Shown piece after piece: positions 44,400-55,162 of a stretch of 64,000 bases of DNA. Made by a program: the position numbers and the translations under genes. The stretch is from Oegoconia quadripuncta (taxonomy: Eukaryota; Arthropoda; Insecta; Lepidoptera; Autostichidae), in contig OX438759.1 of assembly GCA_949316235.1 (NCBI GenBank), positions 20,026,618-20,090,617 on the forward strand, read 5' to 3'. Numbering within the stretch: position 1 is the stretch's first letter; every line of letters starts with the position of its first letter. Under the pieces are notes generated by a model. It was not told where the DNA came from and made no database searches. It saw only the letters and a list, made by a program, of their open reading frames with translations.

Positions 44400-44847
44400 T
44401 CAGGGGATTTCTCAATTTCCCATTTATTGTTGTTTCATATAAAGCATACAAAGAGCGCTAGTTTATTTCAAAAGAGTATTTTCGATCACCTAATAATAAG
44501 ACATATATTTTATAGTATGAGGCTGGGTTCACACCTCATCTTTCCACACAAAAACTGTGTATTAACTTCTAAAAGGAATAACGTAGCGCAGCTATTCATG
44601 TCACTAACAATACATCTGTTGCAGTAAGAATGCTAGGGCTTCGCAGCAGGTGTCCGCACTTTACAACAAGATTAAAGCGGATGGTGCTTCATTGGAATTG
44701 AGCACAACGGGGACAGTCTGAAACAGATACCTATGTAGCAGATAATACAATCTACGTTTTCGTAAATCATTAATGTTTTTCAATAGTCCTTTTAGTATAA
44801 TGTGAACTCGGTAATTGCTGTAAGTAAATAACATAAGTTTAAAAATC

Positions 44848-44890
44848 AAACCCGACAGCATATTTTGCGGGTGCCATGTTGGAGTTGGTG
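44848..44890 (+). repeat. Start of the AACCCGAC repeat, cut off by a SINE
   Basis: AATCAAACCCGACAGC, TATTTTGCGGGTGCC, ATGTTGGAG match the start of copies at 36286 and 57465. It stops just before the type C SINE at 44911. Confidence 0.6.
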
Positions 44891-44910
44891 AAAAGCAGGA
44901 TAATATTGTT

Positions 44911-45214
44911 CGAGCGTTTACGATTCGGAGGTCGCGGGTTCGATCCCCAGCGGGGTACATGTTTAAGTACTCGGTTTGGTTGGTGGTAGGGCATTTTAAA
45001 TGTCCGCCTGGCTAGCTACCACCATCTTATCTAAATCCGCCGCCAAGCAGCAATGTTAATAGCATTGTTGTGTTCCGGTTTTCAGAGATAAGATAGCCAG
45101 TCCTCCAAATGTGTTGGGGTTTCAGGGTCAGTACGCTTCGATCTCATCTTCACTTAACACCAGGTGTGATTGGTGATTGAGATCAAGTACTAACCCGTTG
45201 TATATAAAAAAAAA
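44911..45214 (+). mobile_element. SINE type C, missing A box
   Basis: Starts at TTTACGATTCGGAGGTCGCG, has GGTTCGATCCCCAGCGGGG and the GCCGCCAAGCAGCAATG block, and ends CCCGTTGTATATAAAAAAAA. A small GTGATTGGTGATTGAG duplication is present near 45164-45180. Confidence 0.85.
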
Positions 45215-45281
45215 CATCTAATATTTAGCCACTAATTAAGCAAAGACTCTACTATTGATAAAGAACATACATTATATTTAC

Positions 45282-45371
45282 GGGTCAGTACGCTTCCACC
45301 TTCGACCTCATCTTCACTTAACATCAGATGTGATTGAGGTCAAGTACCAACCCGTTGTGCATAAAAAAAAA
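45282..45371 (+). mobile_element. SINE type C, 3' end only
   Basis: GGGTCAGTACGCTTCCACC to CCCGTTGTGCATAAAAAAAA, about 90 bp. Confidence 0.8.
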
Positions 45372-45592
45372 GTGTCAGGATACATTTTATGGTAAAAAAA
45401 TTCAACATGGCGCTTGCAAAATATGCCATCAGGTTTTGAGTTTTTAAATACTTAAATAGTTATTTATTTTCTAACGACACATACAATTCGAAATAAGTCA
45501 AACCGTTAGGCTACAGAAGGTAACATAGAAATCTACATAACATACATACACCCGAAAAACATTACCCTCCTTTCTGGGGCAGTCGGGTAATT
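45372..45592. repeat. Rearranged copy of the AACCCGAC repeat, left half inverted
   Basis: 45375-45445 read in reverse complement gives TGATGGCATATTTTGC, GCGCCATGTTG and TACCATAAAATGTATC, as in other copies. 45470-45592 reads forward (AACGACACATACAATTCG, AACATTACCCTCC, GGGGCAGTCGGGTAA). The two halves therefore point in opposite directions. Confidence 0.6.
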
Positions 45593-45619
45593 AAAAAAAA
45601 AATCATGGTTTCCTAACCA

Positions 45620-45985
45620 ATCTTTTTTTTTATGATTAACTTGATACGCATTTGAGCACAATCTCACCTGATGGAAAGTGACGACGTGGTCGAAGATGAA
45701 GCACGCGATCTCAGTAAATGCCTTTTCACTCTGCTCTTCAAGATCCCAATGTTGTAGGATTCAGGAAAGACTGACGCCGGAAGGGAGTTCCATGCCTTGG
45801 CTATTCGGTTGATGAATTCGAATTTCTTAGTGCGAATGTTCGGTACCTATATCAACTATATATGGGTGATCCCTCCCCACGCCTATTAAATTGTGTGTAT
45901 CCAAGCCTGTGCAGGTTTCTCTGTTTCAAACTGTACTCGTTGAGATTTACGAGTACACTACACCACCCGTACATTCTACATTTAT
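45620..45985 (-). pseudogene. LINE ORF2 C-terminus and 3' end, 5'-truncated
   Basis: Minus-strand translation includes IRTKKFEFINRIAKAWNSLP and ASVFPESY, then KSRVKRHLL. WNSLP..VF..S.....FK.RV..HL is a frequent end of insect CR1/Jockey-type LINE reverse transcriptase ORFs. The 3' part (TCTTCGACCACGTCGTCAC, then AATCATAAAAAAAA) matches 56120-56310. The RT core is absent and frames are broken upstream. It is a dead, truncated copy. Confidence 0.72.
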
Positions 45986-46009
45986 TCCTTTTATAGAATA
46001 ATTAGTGGA

Positions 46010-46111
46010 CGCCGTTAGGGTTCGTTACGTCAAATGGAAAAATAGAACCATTGTAAAATACAATACAACATTTCTGTATTTTAAACCGATTGCCCCAGTT
46101 TTTCGGGTGTA
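46010..46111 (+). repeat. Fragment of a GGGTTC-rich dispersed repeat beside a miniature element
   Basis: GCCGTTAGGGTTCGTTACG, GGAAAAATAGAACC and ACCGATTGCCCCAGTTTTTC resemble a lepidopteran dispersed repeat (GAGGGTTCCGTACC type). The 46112-46339 element sits at its right edge. Confidence 0.45.
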
Positions 46112-46341
46112 CAGTTCTCGAGGCGTAAGATCAGCTTTGCATTTGTGTGAGTGCACACAGATAGAGATACGGCTTGTGGCGCAGCGCGTCCCGCGCATTG
46201 TTTAAACGCGGCCTGAGGCGCGGCGTGTCCGCTGCGCGTCGCTTCCCTGCCGCGCACATGCCGCACTTCACCTCTTGTACCGCTAGCAGCTTGACGTCAC
46301 TCACACAAATGCAAAGCTGAGCTTACGCCTCGAGAACTGTA
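46110..46341. mobile_element. Tc1/mariner-type miniature element with GC-rich core
   Basis: Element 46112-46339 (228 bp) begins CAGTTCTCGAGGCGTAAG and ends CTTACGCCTCGAGAACTG. The arms pair for about 43 bp with one mismatch. TA flanks both ends (46110-46111 and 46340-46341), as Tc1/mariner insertions do. The core (about 46165-46265) is very GC-rich and has no transposase. It contains one TGACGTCA (46292-46299). Confidence 0.85.
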
Positions 46342-47445
46342 TGTATGTAGATTTCTGTTACCTCCTTACTTAACCGAAACGGCTTAACTGATTTTAAATG
46401 CATTGCCGTATCATACGATGAATGATTGTAAATTATTTTAAAAATATATAAAAATAAAGAGTTTTTGTATTACAAGGATATACACAAACGATACTGCATT
46501 GACGTCATTAACGACAACATTATTGAGTTAGGCCTGACTGCTGAACACAACAGTATCCCAGGTGTCAACTTAAGTTCAGCTTACACTTGAGATGGTTTTA
46601 TTAATACGGTCTAAGTCCCCCACACACGATGCACGACTCTGATCACCCACGCGTGCTCACAGCTCACTCAGCCGGAAGGATCACGTCTCAGACCTATCCA
46701 ATTTCCGATCCACATCTTCTAATTTCAGTCAGTATGGCTTCCACAATAATCTGATGTAATAATCTGGAATGTTCGCGTATATTCGAATAGTTTACTTTTA
46801 AATCTTGGTAAAATTAATTGTAAAAGATGAACTGTCTAGTTTGATGCAACACCCGACCTCTAATATAATAATTAATAACTATAGAATATAAATTTCTAAT
46901 TTAGAAAAATAACAACTTTTAAACTTTTTACGTCTTCGAAACGGCTTGACTGATTTTCATTAAATATGATTATCCTCTCATTTAGTCTTTAACATAACTC
47001 TAATCGGACCACGCGTTACTCAGACACATCCGGACACTCACACATACAAAGCCTCAAACACATAACACCCCTCGTTTTTCGTCGGATGTTAAAAATGAAG
47101 TTATTGCAATGCTAACAGTTTTCTTATATGCTAAAATTAATAAGACCACCCTGAGAACTAATGTCATTACGTTGTTATCTATACAAGTAGACAAGTGTCA
47201 AGTGCCGACTCAAACAATCCGCCAAGGAGCGCAGCAGCACAAAGGAGACAACTTACGAATGACTTCGGCCAGTTCGCAGCACTTCGGCGAGTTTCACGAG
47301 GTTCCGACAATTTTGAGCTGCTTCAATGGGCGTTTTTCCACTGCCTCGCACCGACACGGTTATGATACGGCCAATGCAGCAGTGGAAGGTGCATCAATGT
47401 ATGAGAATATATGACGCGATTTTTCGATGACTATGGCGTCAGAGT
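46342..47445. other. Unique DNA; one decayed inverted-repeat-family end
   Basis: No gene recognised. 46550-46610 (GTGTCAACTTAAGTTCAGC, CACTTGAGATGG, TTTTATTAATACGG) resembles one end of the CTTGAG family. 46500-46507 is TGACGTCA. The 47109-47414 open frame has no domain. Confidence 0.4.
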
Positions 47446-47791
47446 TTAATACCTTTTTTTTATGCACAACGGATCTCAACGGACCTCAATCACACCTGAT
47501 GTTAAGTGAAGATAGGGTCGAAGGTGGAAGCGTACTGACCCGGACACCCCAACACATTTGGGGGACTGGCTATCTTATCTCTGCTAACCGGAACACAACA
47601 ATGGTATTAACATTGCTGCTTGGCGGCAGATTTAGATAAGATGGTGGTAGCTAGACAGGCGGACATTTAAAAACTACCACCAACCAAACCGAGTACTTAA
47701 TCATGTACCCCGCTGGGGATCGAACCCGCGACCTCCGAATCGTAAACCCAATGTTGTTTACATTGAGCCACGGAGGCGGTTAATACCTTTT
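47446..47791 (-). mobile_element. SINE type C, full length, with 12-bp target duplication
   Basis: TTAATACCTTTT flanks the element (47446-47457 and 47780-47791). On the minus strand the 322-bp unit starts CCGCCTCCGTGGCTCAATG (A box), has GCGGGTTCGATCCCC (B box), GAGTACATG-like and AAATCTGCCGCCAAGCAGC blocks, and ends GTTGTGCATAAAAAAAA. This is the reference type C copy of the window. A 12-bp duplication is typical of LINE-mobilised SINEs. Confidence 0.93.
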
Positions 47792-48084
47792 CACATTTGC
47801 CCTTTGCACGTGGTTGACGTGACAAGGCTTTGTCGAGCGCGTCCAGACTGCAGCATTGGAGGATTTGTCCATCATTATTCAAGTCACCCATGCATGCTTT
47901 TAAGTTAAACACTCTTCAATCAAAAACAATCGGGACCGACTATTTACCTAATGTACAGAAACATTTCCATGAAAATGCCATTGGTGGTCACCGTTCCAAG
48001 GATTGACCGCGCCAGACGATTGCTTAAAACTTCACTAATATTACTACTATCATACATTTAATGAATCATCAAGTAACTGATAAT
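47792..48084. other. No gene
   Basis: Unique short interval; nothing recognised. Confidence 0.4.
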
Positions 48085-48540
48085 CAATGTAGATGTAAGT
48101 AAGTAAGTAAGTATTTATTTCGCTTGAAAAGTGGTACAATAAGTTGATACATTGTTATGGTAATGGAATCACACTTTTCACCAGAAACTAGCATGTGAAA
48201 TTTCTAGAGTTTGCAATTAAAAAAAAAAAAACAATATTACGTTACAGAGTCACACAATAATATAAAACAAACACACATACTAGTCCTAGTCATACAAACT
48301 TATATATTAATAATTAAATATATGGGTTACAACTTCTGAGCTTTCAAATAATTAAAATATTCATCGACAGAGTAAAAACAGTTTCGAATTAATGAGATTT
48401 TTAGTTTCGTCTTAAAAAAATTTAAGGGCATAGACTTCACTTCATCATTTAACTTATTATAAATGTTTATTGCCATGCAATATGCATTTCTGCTATAAAA
48501 GCTAGTACCTGGGTGTTAAAGTTACAAACCTCCTTTTGTT
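48085..48540 (-). mobile_element. Possible LINE 3' end with (GTAA)n tail
   Basis: A GTAAGTAAGTAAGTAAG run at 48094-48110 borders TATTTATTTCGCTTG, as would be seen at a minus-strand LINE 3' terminus with a tetranucleotide tail. No coding motif was recognised further right, so extent and family are uncertain. Confidence 0.4.
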
Positions 48541-49547
48541 TTTGGAATAAATGTAAATGTTTGAAAAGATGTTCAATAAGTGATATTTTTGTATTCTTCT
48601 ACATTGAATAAAAAATATTATCTTTGACGTTGACGTGCCGGTGTTGGTCAGTGGAGAAACGACCACTCGCTTCTTGTGTAAACGTGAAATGTAATGCATT
48701 TGTGAGTAACCTGGAGTGGAGACGGGAGACGGGAGACGTGTGGAAACTTGGCTTCTGCTCCTCTACTACAGGTACGAATAGCTGTGGGAGGGGCGCCACG
48801 CGGGGTGAGGGTAGGAACTACACAACTGAAAGAGTCTAGGTGTTCTGCATTCCAGGTAAAAGTGTAGACTTTGTCTTTATCTACCTGTATCTGTGGACAC
48901 TGTTTGTCAAAGAATTATTATTTTACCAATATGTTTCTTGTATTGTGCTTTGACTGTTTGTGTTCTTAAAATAAAAAATTAAAATAAAAAAAAAATTGTT
49001 TCGAAACGAAAGAAAGCAAATAGAAATATGCCGCGGAATGGGATTGTATTTCATAACTACATATTCGTGACGTCAGCGTTAGTAATAAGAAATCATGTTA
49101 AATTCAAATCACATAAATATAGAGTCGTGTACAACGAAAAGGTACAGATTTACATAATGTTATGTACCCTAAGTGCTGCCCCGTTTCTTTACGTCAACAA
49201 TACAGTAAGCAGATAAATTGTTATAGTTTTCGTGTATGTTTCTCTCGTGTTTGTTAATAATGTGTTGTATAATATTGTGTTTCTTTTGTGTGCCAGTTAA
49301 TGCTATAAATTTTTTATCTATCTTTATACTTACAATGATACTTTGAATACTTTCAAAAGACGTTAAACAGTACCATCTGCTATTCGCTTTATGAGTTGTG
49401 GTTACAACTCCAACAGATGGCGCTAGCAGCAACAAATTATTTACTAACTTACGGTCCTATTAATGAAGCGATTTCACGTGAACAATTTATAAAAGTTCAT
49501 TACTGGATATAAACGACGAGTTTAAAATTTTATTGGACCAAAACTTA
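48541..49547. other. Unique DNA, no gene
   Basis: No recognised coding region. 48700-48830 is slightly GC-richer with a doubled GACGGGAGACGGGAGACG. 49068-49075 is TGACGTCA. Confidence 0.4.
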
Positions 49548-49882
49548 GGGCCGTATTAATAAACCAATCTCAATACAAGTCTTGAGGCTGTATCAACCGA
49601 GATGCGTCTTAAGAAGTTGACGCTATCTCAAGCTCCGTGCTAATTTATAAACCAATCTTGAGGTCTACTCAGCTGAGATCACTTCACAAGTATTCGCCTC
49701 AGCGGCGAATGAGTGATAGTCTTGAGTTTCGTTTATTAATACGCACACCTCTCAAGTGAGTATTGCTTGAACAAACACGTGCGTTTCGGGTCTCAAGTTA
49801 GGTTTATTAATCAACACGTTTACTTGAGACCGGTCCCAAGACTGTTCTCAATCTTGAGAATGGTTTATTAATATGGGTTTTA
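49545..49882. mobile_element. Harbinger-like miniature element rich in CTTGAG/CTCAAG
   Basis: Ends GGGCCGTATTAATAAACCA and (reverse complement of the right end) CCCATATTAATAAACCAT are imperfect inverted repeats. TTA at 49545-49547 and 49880-49882 fits the 3-bp duplication of PIF/Harbinger, though TTA is also easy to find by chance. The interior has five CTTGAG and three CTCAAG words and no coding region. Relatives are 26537-26670 and, as fragments, 46550-46610 and 50640-50715. Confidence 0.65.
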
Positions 49883-49887
49883 GTCAC

Positions 49888-50105
49888 TCAAACACCACTC
49901 TCTGTGGCGTTAAGGAGGTCGTCGAAGGTGCAGATGTCAGGACACGCGGAGCAAGACAATGGGTGATCCATTGTCTGTGGGGAGACTCCGCACTCGCACC
50001 GATCACTCCCACCATCGGAGAAACCCCACCTGCAGAGATTATCTTTGCTACAGCGGACCTAGGTCCGAAGCCGATTACTGTTATGCTCACGAACCACAAT
50101 CTTTC
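49888..50105 (-). pseudogene. LINE ORF2 C-terminal zinc-knuckle-like relic
   Basis: One minus-strand frame reads NRLRT, an in-frame stop, then KDNLCRWGF, CECGVSPQTMDH and CPDICTFDDLL. LNRLRTGVGR....L..WG....C.CG..QT..H....C is a well-known C-terminal signature of Jockey-type insect LINEs. The upstream RT is absent and the frame is interrupted, so this is a dead fragment. It ends six bases from the Harbinger-like element. Confidence 0.75.
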
Positions 50106-51935
50106 AGTGGGCTCCTATAGCCCAGAGAAAATACGGTTTGACAATTGATGGGTATTTCTGTAAATTCCAAACATTTAGGGAAATTATCTTTACAAAATAT
50201 TTGTTCTCATTTTTATTTCTTAAGCAATGCAGCTCGACGACATTTTCAGCTAAAACACATGCATGCCGAACTATAAAATGCTTACTTTTTTATCCATCAA
50301 TAAGTTAACTGTGTTTTACAAAAGTCTACATAATTAAATATCAGTTAGTATTTATTGTTATTAAGATACAAATTAAAAATAAGGTTTTCTAAAAAAATCT
50401 AGATCAAGCGCTCGTTTTTTTTAGGCTTATTACTCTAAATTACATCTCTAATATACCTCTATAAGATAGCAATTATATAAGTCGGTTCTGAATTATGTCT
50501 AGCTAAGCTAATTTTTTACCGTATTTTCGCTGGGCTACTAAGCCACCACGCTAAGAGACGGGTTGGTCATATTCTACTCAGCCGAACTCCACACGGTCTA
50601 TCTCAAGTCTCACTCTGAGTACTATTTTTCGATACTGTTTAAATGCACAACAATATGACAAGTGTCGACTTAAGTTCATCTCAATCTTGAAATCGTTTGA
50701 TTAATAATTCTTGTAAAATTATCGTATCTTCATATAAGAGACACAGACAAGTCACAACATCGTTCTTTCATCTATCTACGTTTGTCTTATCTGTACACTA
50801 TTGTGACGTCTGTAATTTTTAAATAAATATTTCGTCCACTTACACAATAGCCAAGACGTTATAAATATTATAGCGTATAACATATAGTATACACATGTAT
50901 TCGCTTTTGTTATTCTTCTATTTATTTTTGACGGAGCAATCGTTGGTTAGAGAAAATTGTTAATATTATAAGCTAGCTTAAGATTTAGTGTTTTCTAAGG
51001 TTAATTAATAAAAATTCTGTTTTAATCAATTGCGTCATGGATAATTGTTTATAATAAAATAAAAACTAAGAATTTTTGGGAACAAACTCCCTACTGTAAC
51101 ACAGTGAAAACTAGTACAGTTGGCACCACGTCATTTTACATGAGAAATAAAGACATTTATATAAACATTTATCTCTAGCGAGTCGAACCTACAACCCTTG
51201 TGTTGATTACGCATGCGTGTGTGGAGTTTAGTGTACAACCACTAAGTCTCTACCTATGTGCTGATGTCTGCCTGTAGACCCCTCGGCACTCGAACGAGCA
51301 GGGTGCTTTCATTAGAGGTAATTTAATTATGAGATAATTCTACCCTACCTGAGTAGTCTGGGTTTTGTTCCGATATTGCAGCACCTGAGCATGTATTATA
51401 GTGATCACTTACCAAACAACTATAATAACATAAGTTCATATTCCAGCTACAAATTATTGAGATTCTATTACCTTTGACACAAATTAGTTATTCTGCAAAA
51501 ACTAGAATAGACTTCTTTATAATTAATTCGGTATAATTCAAAGAAACGTCTCTATCAAGTAGAGTACTACAGTTTCTTTCAGTAATTTCTCAGATCGATT
51601 ACTTTACTCACATATCGATTATCGGATTATTTGTCCATCGTAACATGTATATGTTACAGTCATAGTGATTAAATATGGTGATCAGTCACACAGGTTTCTT
51701 AGTACGGACACCAGTCTCTTTCAAAAAAAAAGGTTTATTATACGAACCACTTATATATTGTTGAGTAATGTGCCTATATTTTTGTGAGAGAAAATAAAAG
51801 CTTTCTGTATTGTATATTGTATTGTGTTAAATACCTAACTGTTATTGCTACAAGTCGGAGAATAACCCCCATCAAAGCTATTTAGGTACTATTAGTAATA
51901 GCTTTAAAGCTTTTCGAGTGCAAGCATGCTATTTA
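50106..51935. other. Unique AT-rich DNA
   Basis: No gene. 50640-50715 (GTGTCGACTTAAGTTCATC, AATCTTGAAATCG, TTAATAATTC) looks like an end of the CTTGAG family. The rest is AT-rich with no recognised structure. Confidence 0.4.
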
Positions 51936-52360
51936 TTAGGTCTTCACCTATGAAATTGGCGTTTTGTATGAAGAATTTCATTAAGACTGTGTTCTCCATA
52001 CAAACATTTTTGAAATTTTTTTGGGAACGGCCTATTTTCTTTCTCAAATTTAGCTAAACTTTGTGTGTATTATCGGATAACATTAAGTTAAGTATAGGCA
52101 TGGTAATTTTAAAAAGTAACCGCTTTATAAAAGTTTCGGCGAATGTAAGAAATGATTAAGGGAAGCACATGAAAGAGCTCTGTTCAAATTTTTTTTATTA
52201 TGTGATTTAGCCCAGAAATTAAAAAATATTTCATTTGAAACCTTGAAATAATATTCCATATTCCAAATAAAAAACAAATTTGGATATAGCTTTGAAAATC
52301 GCAGGAATTAGTACATATGATTAACGAAGAAAAAAAACTACAACTTCATAGGTAATAATA
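51936..52360. mobile_element. Mariner-like miniature element, decayed
   Basis: The left end AGGTCTTCACCTATGAAATT and the right end (reverse complement GGTATTATTACCTATGAAGTT, partial) form imperfect inverted repeats. The left end also matches 61339-61370, beside a mariner transposase relic. No coding sequence remains inside. The right boundary is approximate. Confidence 0.5.
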
Positions 52361-52402
52361 CCCAATATAAATTTTTAATCCAACTCTGTATACGGTTAAC
52401 GA

Positions 52403-52620
52403 ACCTGTCAGCGAAACCAACGGTTGCGGGTTCAAATCCCGCGACGGGTAAATGTTTGTATGATGAATATGAATATTTATTCCTGAGTCATGGATGTTTA
52501 TATAAATATTTATGTATGTTTATCCGTTATCTAGTATCCATAATACAAGCTTTGCTTAGTTTGGAACTAGATGATTGGTGTAAGTGTCCGAAATATTTAT
52601 TTATTATTATTTATTTATTA
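52403..52620 (+). mobile_element. SINE type B, missing A box
   Basis: Starts ACCTGTCAGCGAAACCAACG, has GCGGGTTCAAATCCCGCG, body GAGTCATGGATG, ATACAAGCTTTGCTTAG, and ends GTGTCCGAAATATTTATTTA. Confidence 0.82.
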
Positions 52621-52944
52621 AATAACAAATAACATTATGTAAATTTTGCAATCGGAGTAGAATTACAGCTATATGGCTTGACATATGTGTTTTTAATGTT
52701 TATGGCCACGTGGGTTGGAGTAGTTACTGGCTGCAGGGTGACTGGACACAAATTCCAATGCGACTGAATTCCGAATAGTGCCCGCAGTAATCGATTAGTC
52801 GACCGGACGACCGAGCGGAATTCTCTCTAAAAAATGGGTCAAGTGCGTGTCGGACTATGAACAGAATGGGCTGTAGTCAAGTAGTGTTTTAAAATTCACT
52901 GTAGGAATAGCTTTGTCTTTAAAAAGTAAATTATTAAAGAATGA
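52621..52944. other. No gene; SINE- or MITE-like phrase
   Basis: 52835-52860 (AATGGGTCAAGTGCGTGTCG) is a common lepidopteran repeat start. The rest is unique. Confidence 0.4.
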
Positions 52945-53185
52945 AAAACCCGACGGCATATGATAATAATAAAAAATTGTTGGCGACAATAATGGCGGTC
53001 ATATTTATTTCTGTTAAAAAATATATATCCTGAATCACTCCCGCAATTATGACAAATCCAATGACGCCTTATTTATTAAAATCCGTCAAGCCGTTCAGCT
53101 TACAGTATGCGCCAATGGACATACACATACTTACATACATACAGTCGAAAAATGTTACCCTCATTCTGGCGCAATCAGATGAAAA
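52945..53185 (+). repeat. AACCCGAC dispersed repeat
   Basis: AAAACCCGACGGC, AATGGCGGTC, AAATCCGTCAAGCCGTTCAG, AATGTTACCCTC and GCGCAATCAG follow the family order, with a decayed right end. Confidence 0.6.
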
Positions 53186-53511
53186 TGTAGTCAATTAGGT
53201 CATTTATTAAGGATCACAATTGTTACTCGCAATTTAGTAGAGACTACTTAGTTTTAATAATTTTCCTTTTAATGACACATATTGTGATTTTATTAAAAAA
53301 AAAATCAAGTATTAGCGTTTTAACTGAACGGAAATGTAAAATATTACCTAATAATCTGAGAGTAATACAGATTGGACATACATTACACGGTGTCACGGTG
53401 TTACATACTAACAGTCCGTAGTTTGGCATACATTATAAGGTGAAACTAACAGTCCGTAGTTTGGCATACATTATAAGGTGAAACTAACAGTCCGTAGTTT
53501 GGCATACATTA

Positions 53512-53654
53512 GTGTCGATTCGGATATACACCAACTAAACTAAACTAAAACCAGTTTTGAAGTAGTACCGTCTCTTTCTCCCTGGAACAGTACGATGCGA
53601 CGGCACCACTCCAAAATTGGTTTTGGTTTAGTTTGTGTACATCCGAATCGACAC
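53512..53654. mobile_element. 143-bp inverted-repeat element in satellite, copy 1
   Basis: Starts GTGTCGATTCGGATATACAC and ends GTGTACATCCGAATCGACAC. Arms pair for about 29 bp with two mismatches. CATTA flanks it on both sides (53507-53511 and 53655-53659). The next monomer carries TGGAAC and GTTCG variants, as after every copy. Confidence 0.9.
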
Positions 53655-53887
53655 CATTATAAGGTGGAACTAACAGTTCGTAGTTTGGCATACATTATAA
53701 GGTGAAACTAACAGTCCGTAGTTTGGCATACATTATAAGGTGAAACTAACAGTCCGTAGTTTGGCATACATTATAAGGTGAAACTAACAGTCCGTAGTTT
53801 GGCATACATTATAAGGTGAAACTAACAGTCCGTAGTTTGGCATACATTATAAGGTGAAACTAACAGTCCGTAGTTTGGCATACATTA

Positions 53888-54030
53888 GTGTCGATTCGGA
53901 TATACACCAACTAAACTAAACTAAAACCAGTTTTGAAGTAGTACCGTCTCTTTCTCCCTGGAACAGTACGATGCGACGGCACCACTCCAAAATTGGTTTT
54001 GGTTTAGTTTGTGTACATCCGAATCGACAC
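53888..54030. mobile_element. 143-bp inverted-repeat element in satellite, copy 2
   Basis: Same sequence by eye as copy 1, with CATTA on both sides. Six monomers plus 5 bp separate it from copy 1. Confidence 0.9.
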
Positions 54031-54453
54031 CATTATAAGGTGGAACTAACAGTTCGTAGTTTGGCATACATTATAAGGTGAAACTAACAGTCCGTAGTTT
54101 GGCATACATTATAAGGTGAAACTAACAGTCCGTAGTTTGGCATACATTATAAGGTGAAACTAACAGTCCGTAGTTTGGCATACATTATAAGGTGAAACTA
54201 ACAGTCCGTAGTTTGGCATACATTATAAGGTGAAACTAACAGTCCGTAGTTTGGCATACATTATAAGGTGAAACTAACAGTCCGTAGTTTGGCATACATT
54301 ATAAGGTGAAACTAACAGTCCGTAGTTTGGCATACATTATAAGGTGAAACTAACAGTCCGTAGTTTGGCATACATTATAAGGTGAAACTAACAGTCCGTA
54401 GTTTGGCATACATTATAAGGTGAAACTAACAGTCCGTAGTTTGGCATACATTA

Positions 54454-54596
54454 GTGTCGATTCGGATATACACCAACTAAACTAAACTAAAACCAGTTTT
54501 GAAGTAGTACCGTCTCTTTCTCCCTGGAACAGTACGATGCGACGGCACCACTCCAAAATTGGTTTTGGTTTAGTTTGTGTACATCCGAATCGACAC
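54454..54596. mobile_element. 143-bp inverted-repeat element in satellite, copy 3
   Basis: Same sequence by eye as the other copies. Eleven monomers plus 5 bp separate it from copy 2, giving a 566-bp unit. Confidence 0.9.
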
Positions 54597-55019
54597 CATT
54601 ATAAGGTGGAACTAACAGTTCGTAGTTTGGCATACATTATAAGGTGAAACTAACAGTCCGTAGTTTGGCATACATTATAAGGTGAAACTAACAGTCCGTA
54701 GTTTGGCATACATTATAAGGTGAAACTAACAGTCCGTAGTTTGGCATACATTATAAGGTGAAACTAACAGTCCGTAGTTTGGCATACATTATAAGGTGAA
54801 ACTAACAGTCCGTAGTTTGGCATACATTATAAGGTGAAACTAACAGTTCGTAGTTTGGCATACATTATAAGGTGAAACTAACAGTCCGTAGTTTGGCATA
54901 CATTATAAGGTGAAACTAACAGTCCGTAGTTTGGCATACATTATAAGGTGAAACTAACAGTCCGTAGTTTGGCATACATTATAAGGTGAAACTAACAGTC
55001 CGTAGTTTGGCATACATTA

Positions 55020-55162
55020 GTGTCGATTCGGATATACACCAACTAAACTAAACTAAAACCAGTTTTGAAGTAGTACCGTCTCTTTCTCCCTGGAACAGTA
55101 CGATGCGACGGCACCACTCCAAAATTGGTTTTGGTTTAGTTTGTGTACATCCGAATCGACAC
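55020..55162. mobile_element. 143-bp inverted-repeat element in satellite, copy 4
   Basis: Same sequence by eye. It lies exactly 566 bp after copy 3. The seven or so monomers that follow hold more variants than the rest of the array. Confidence 0.9.
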
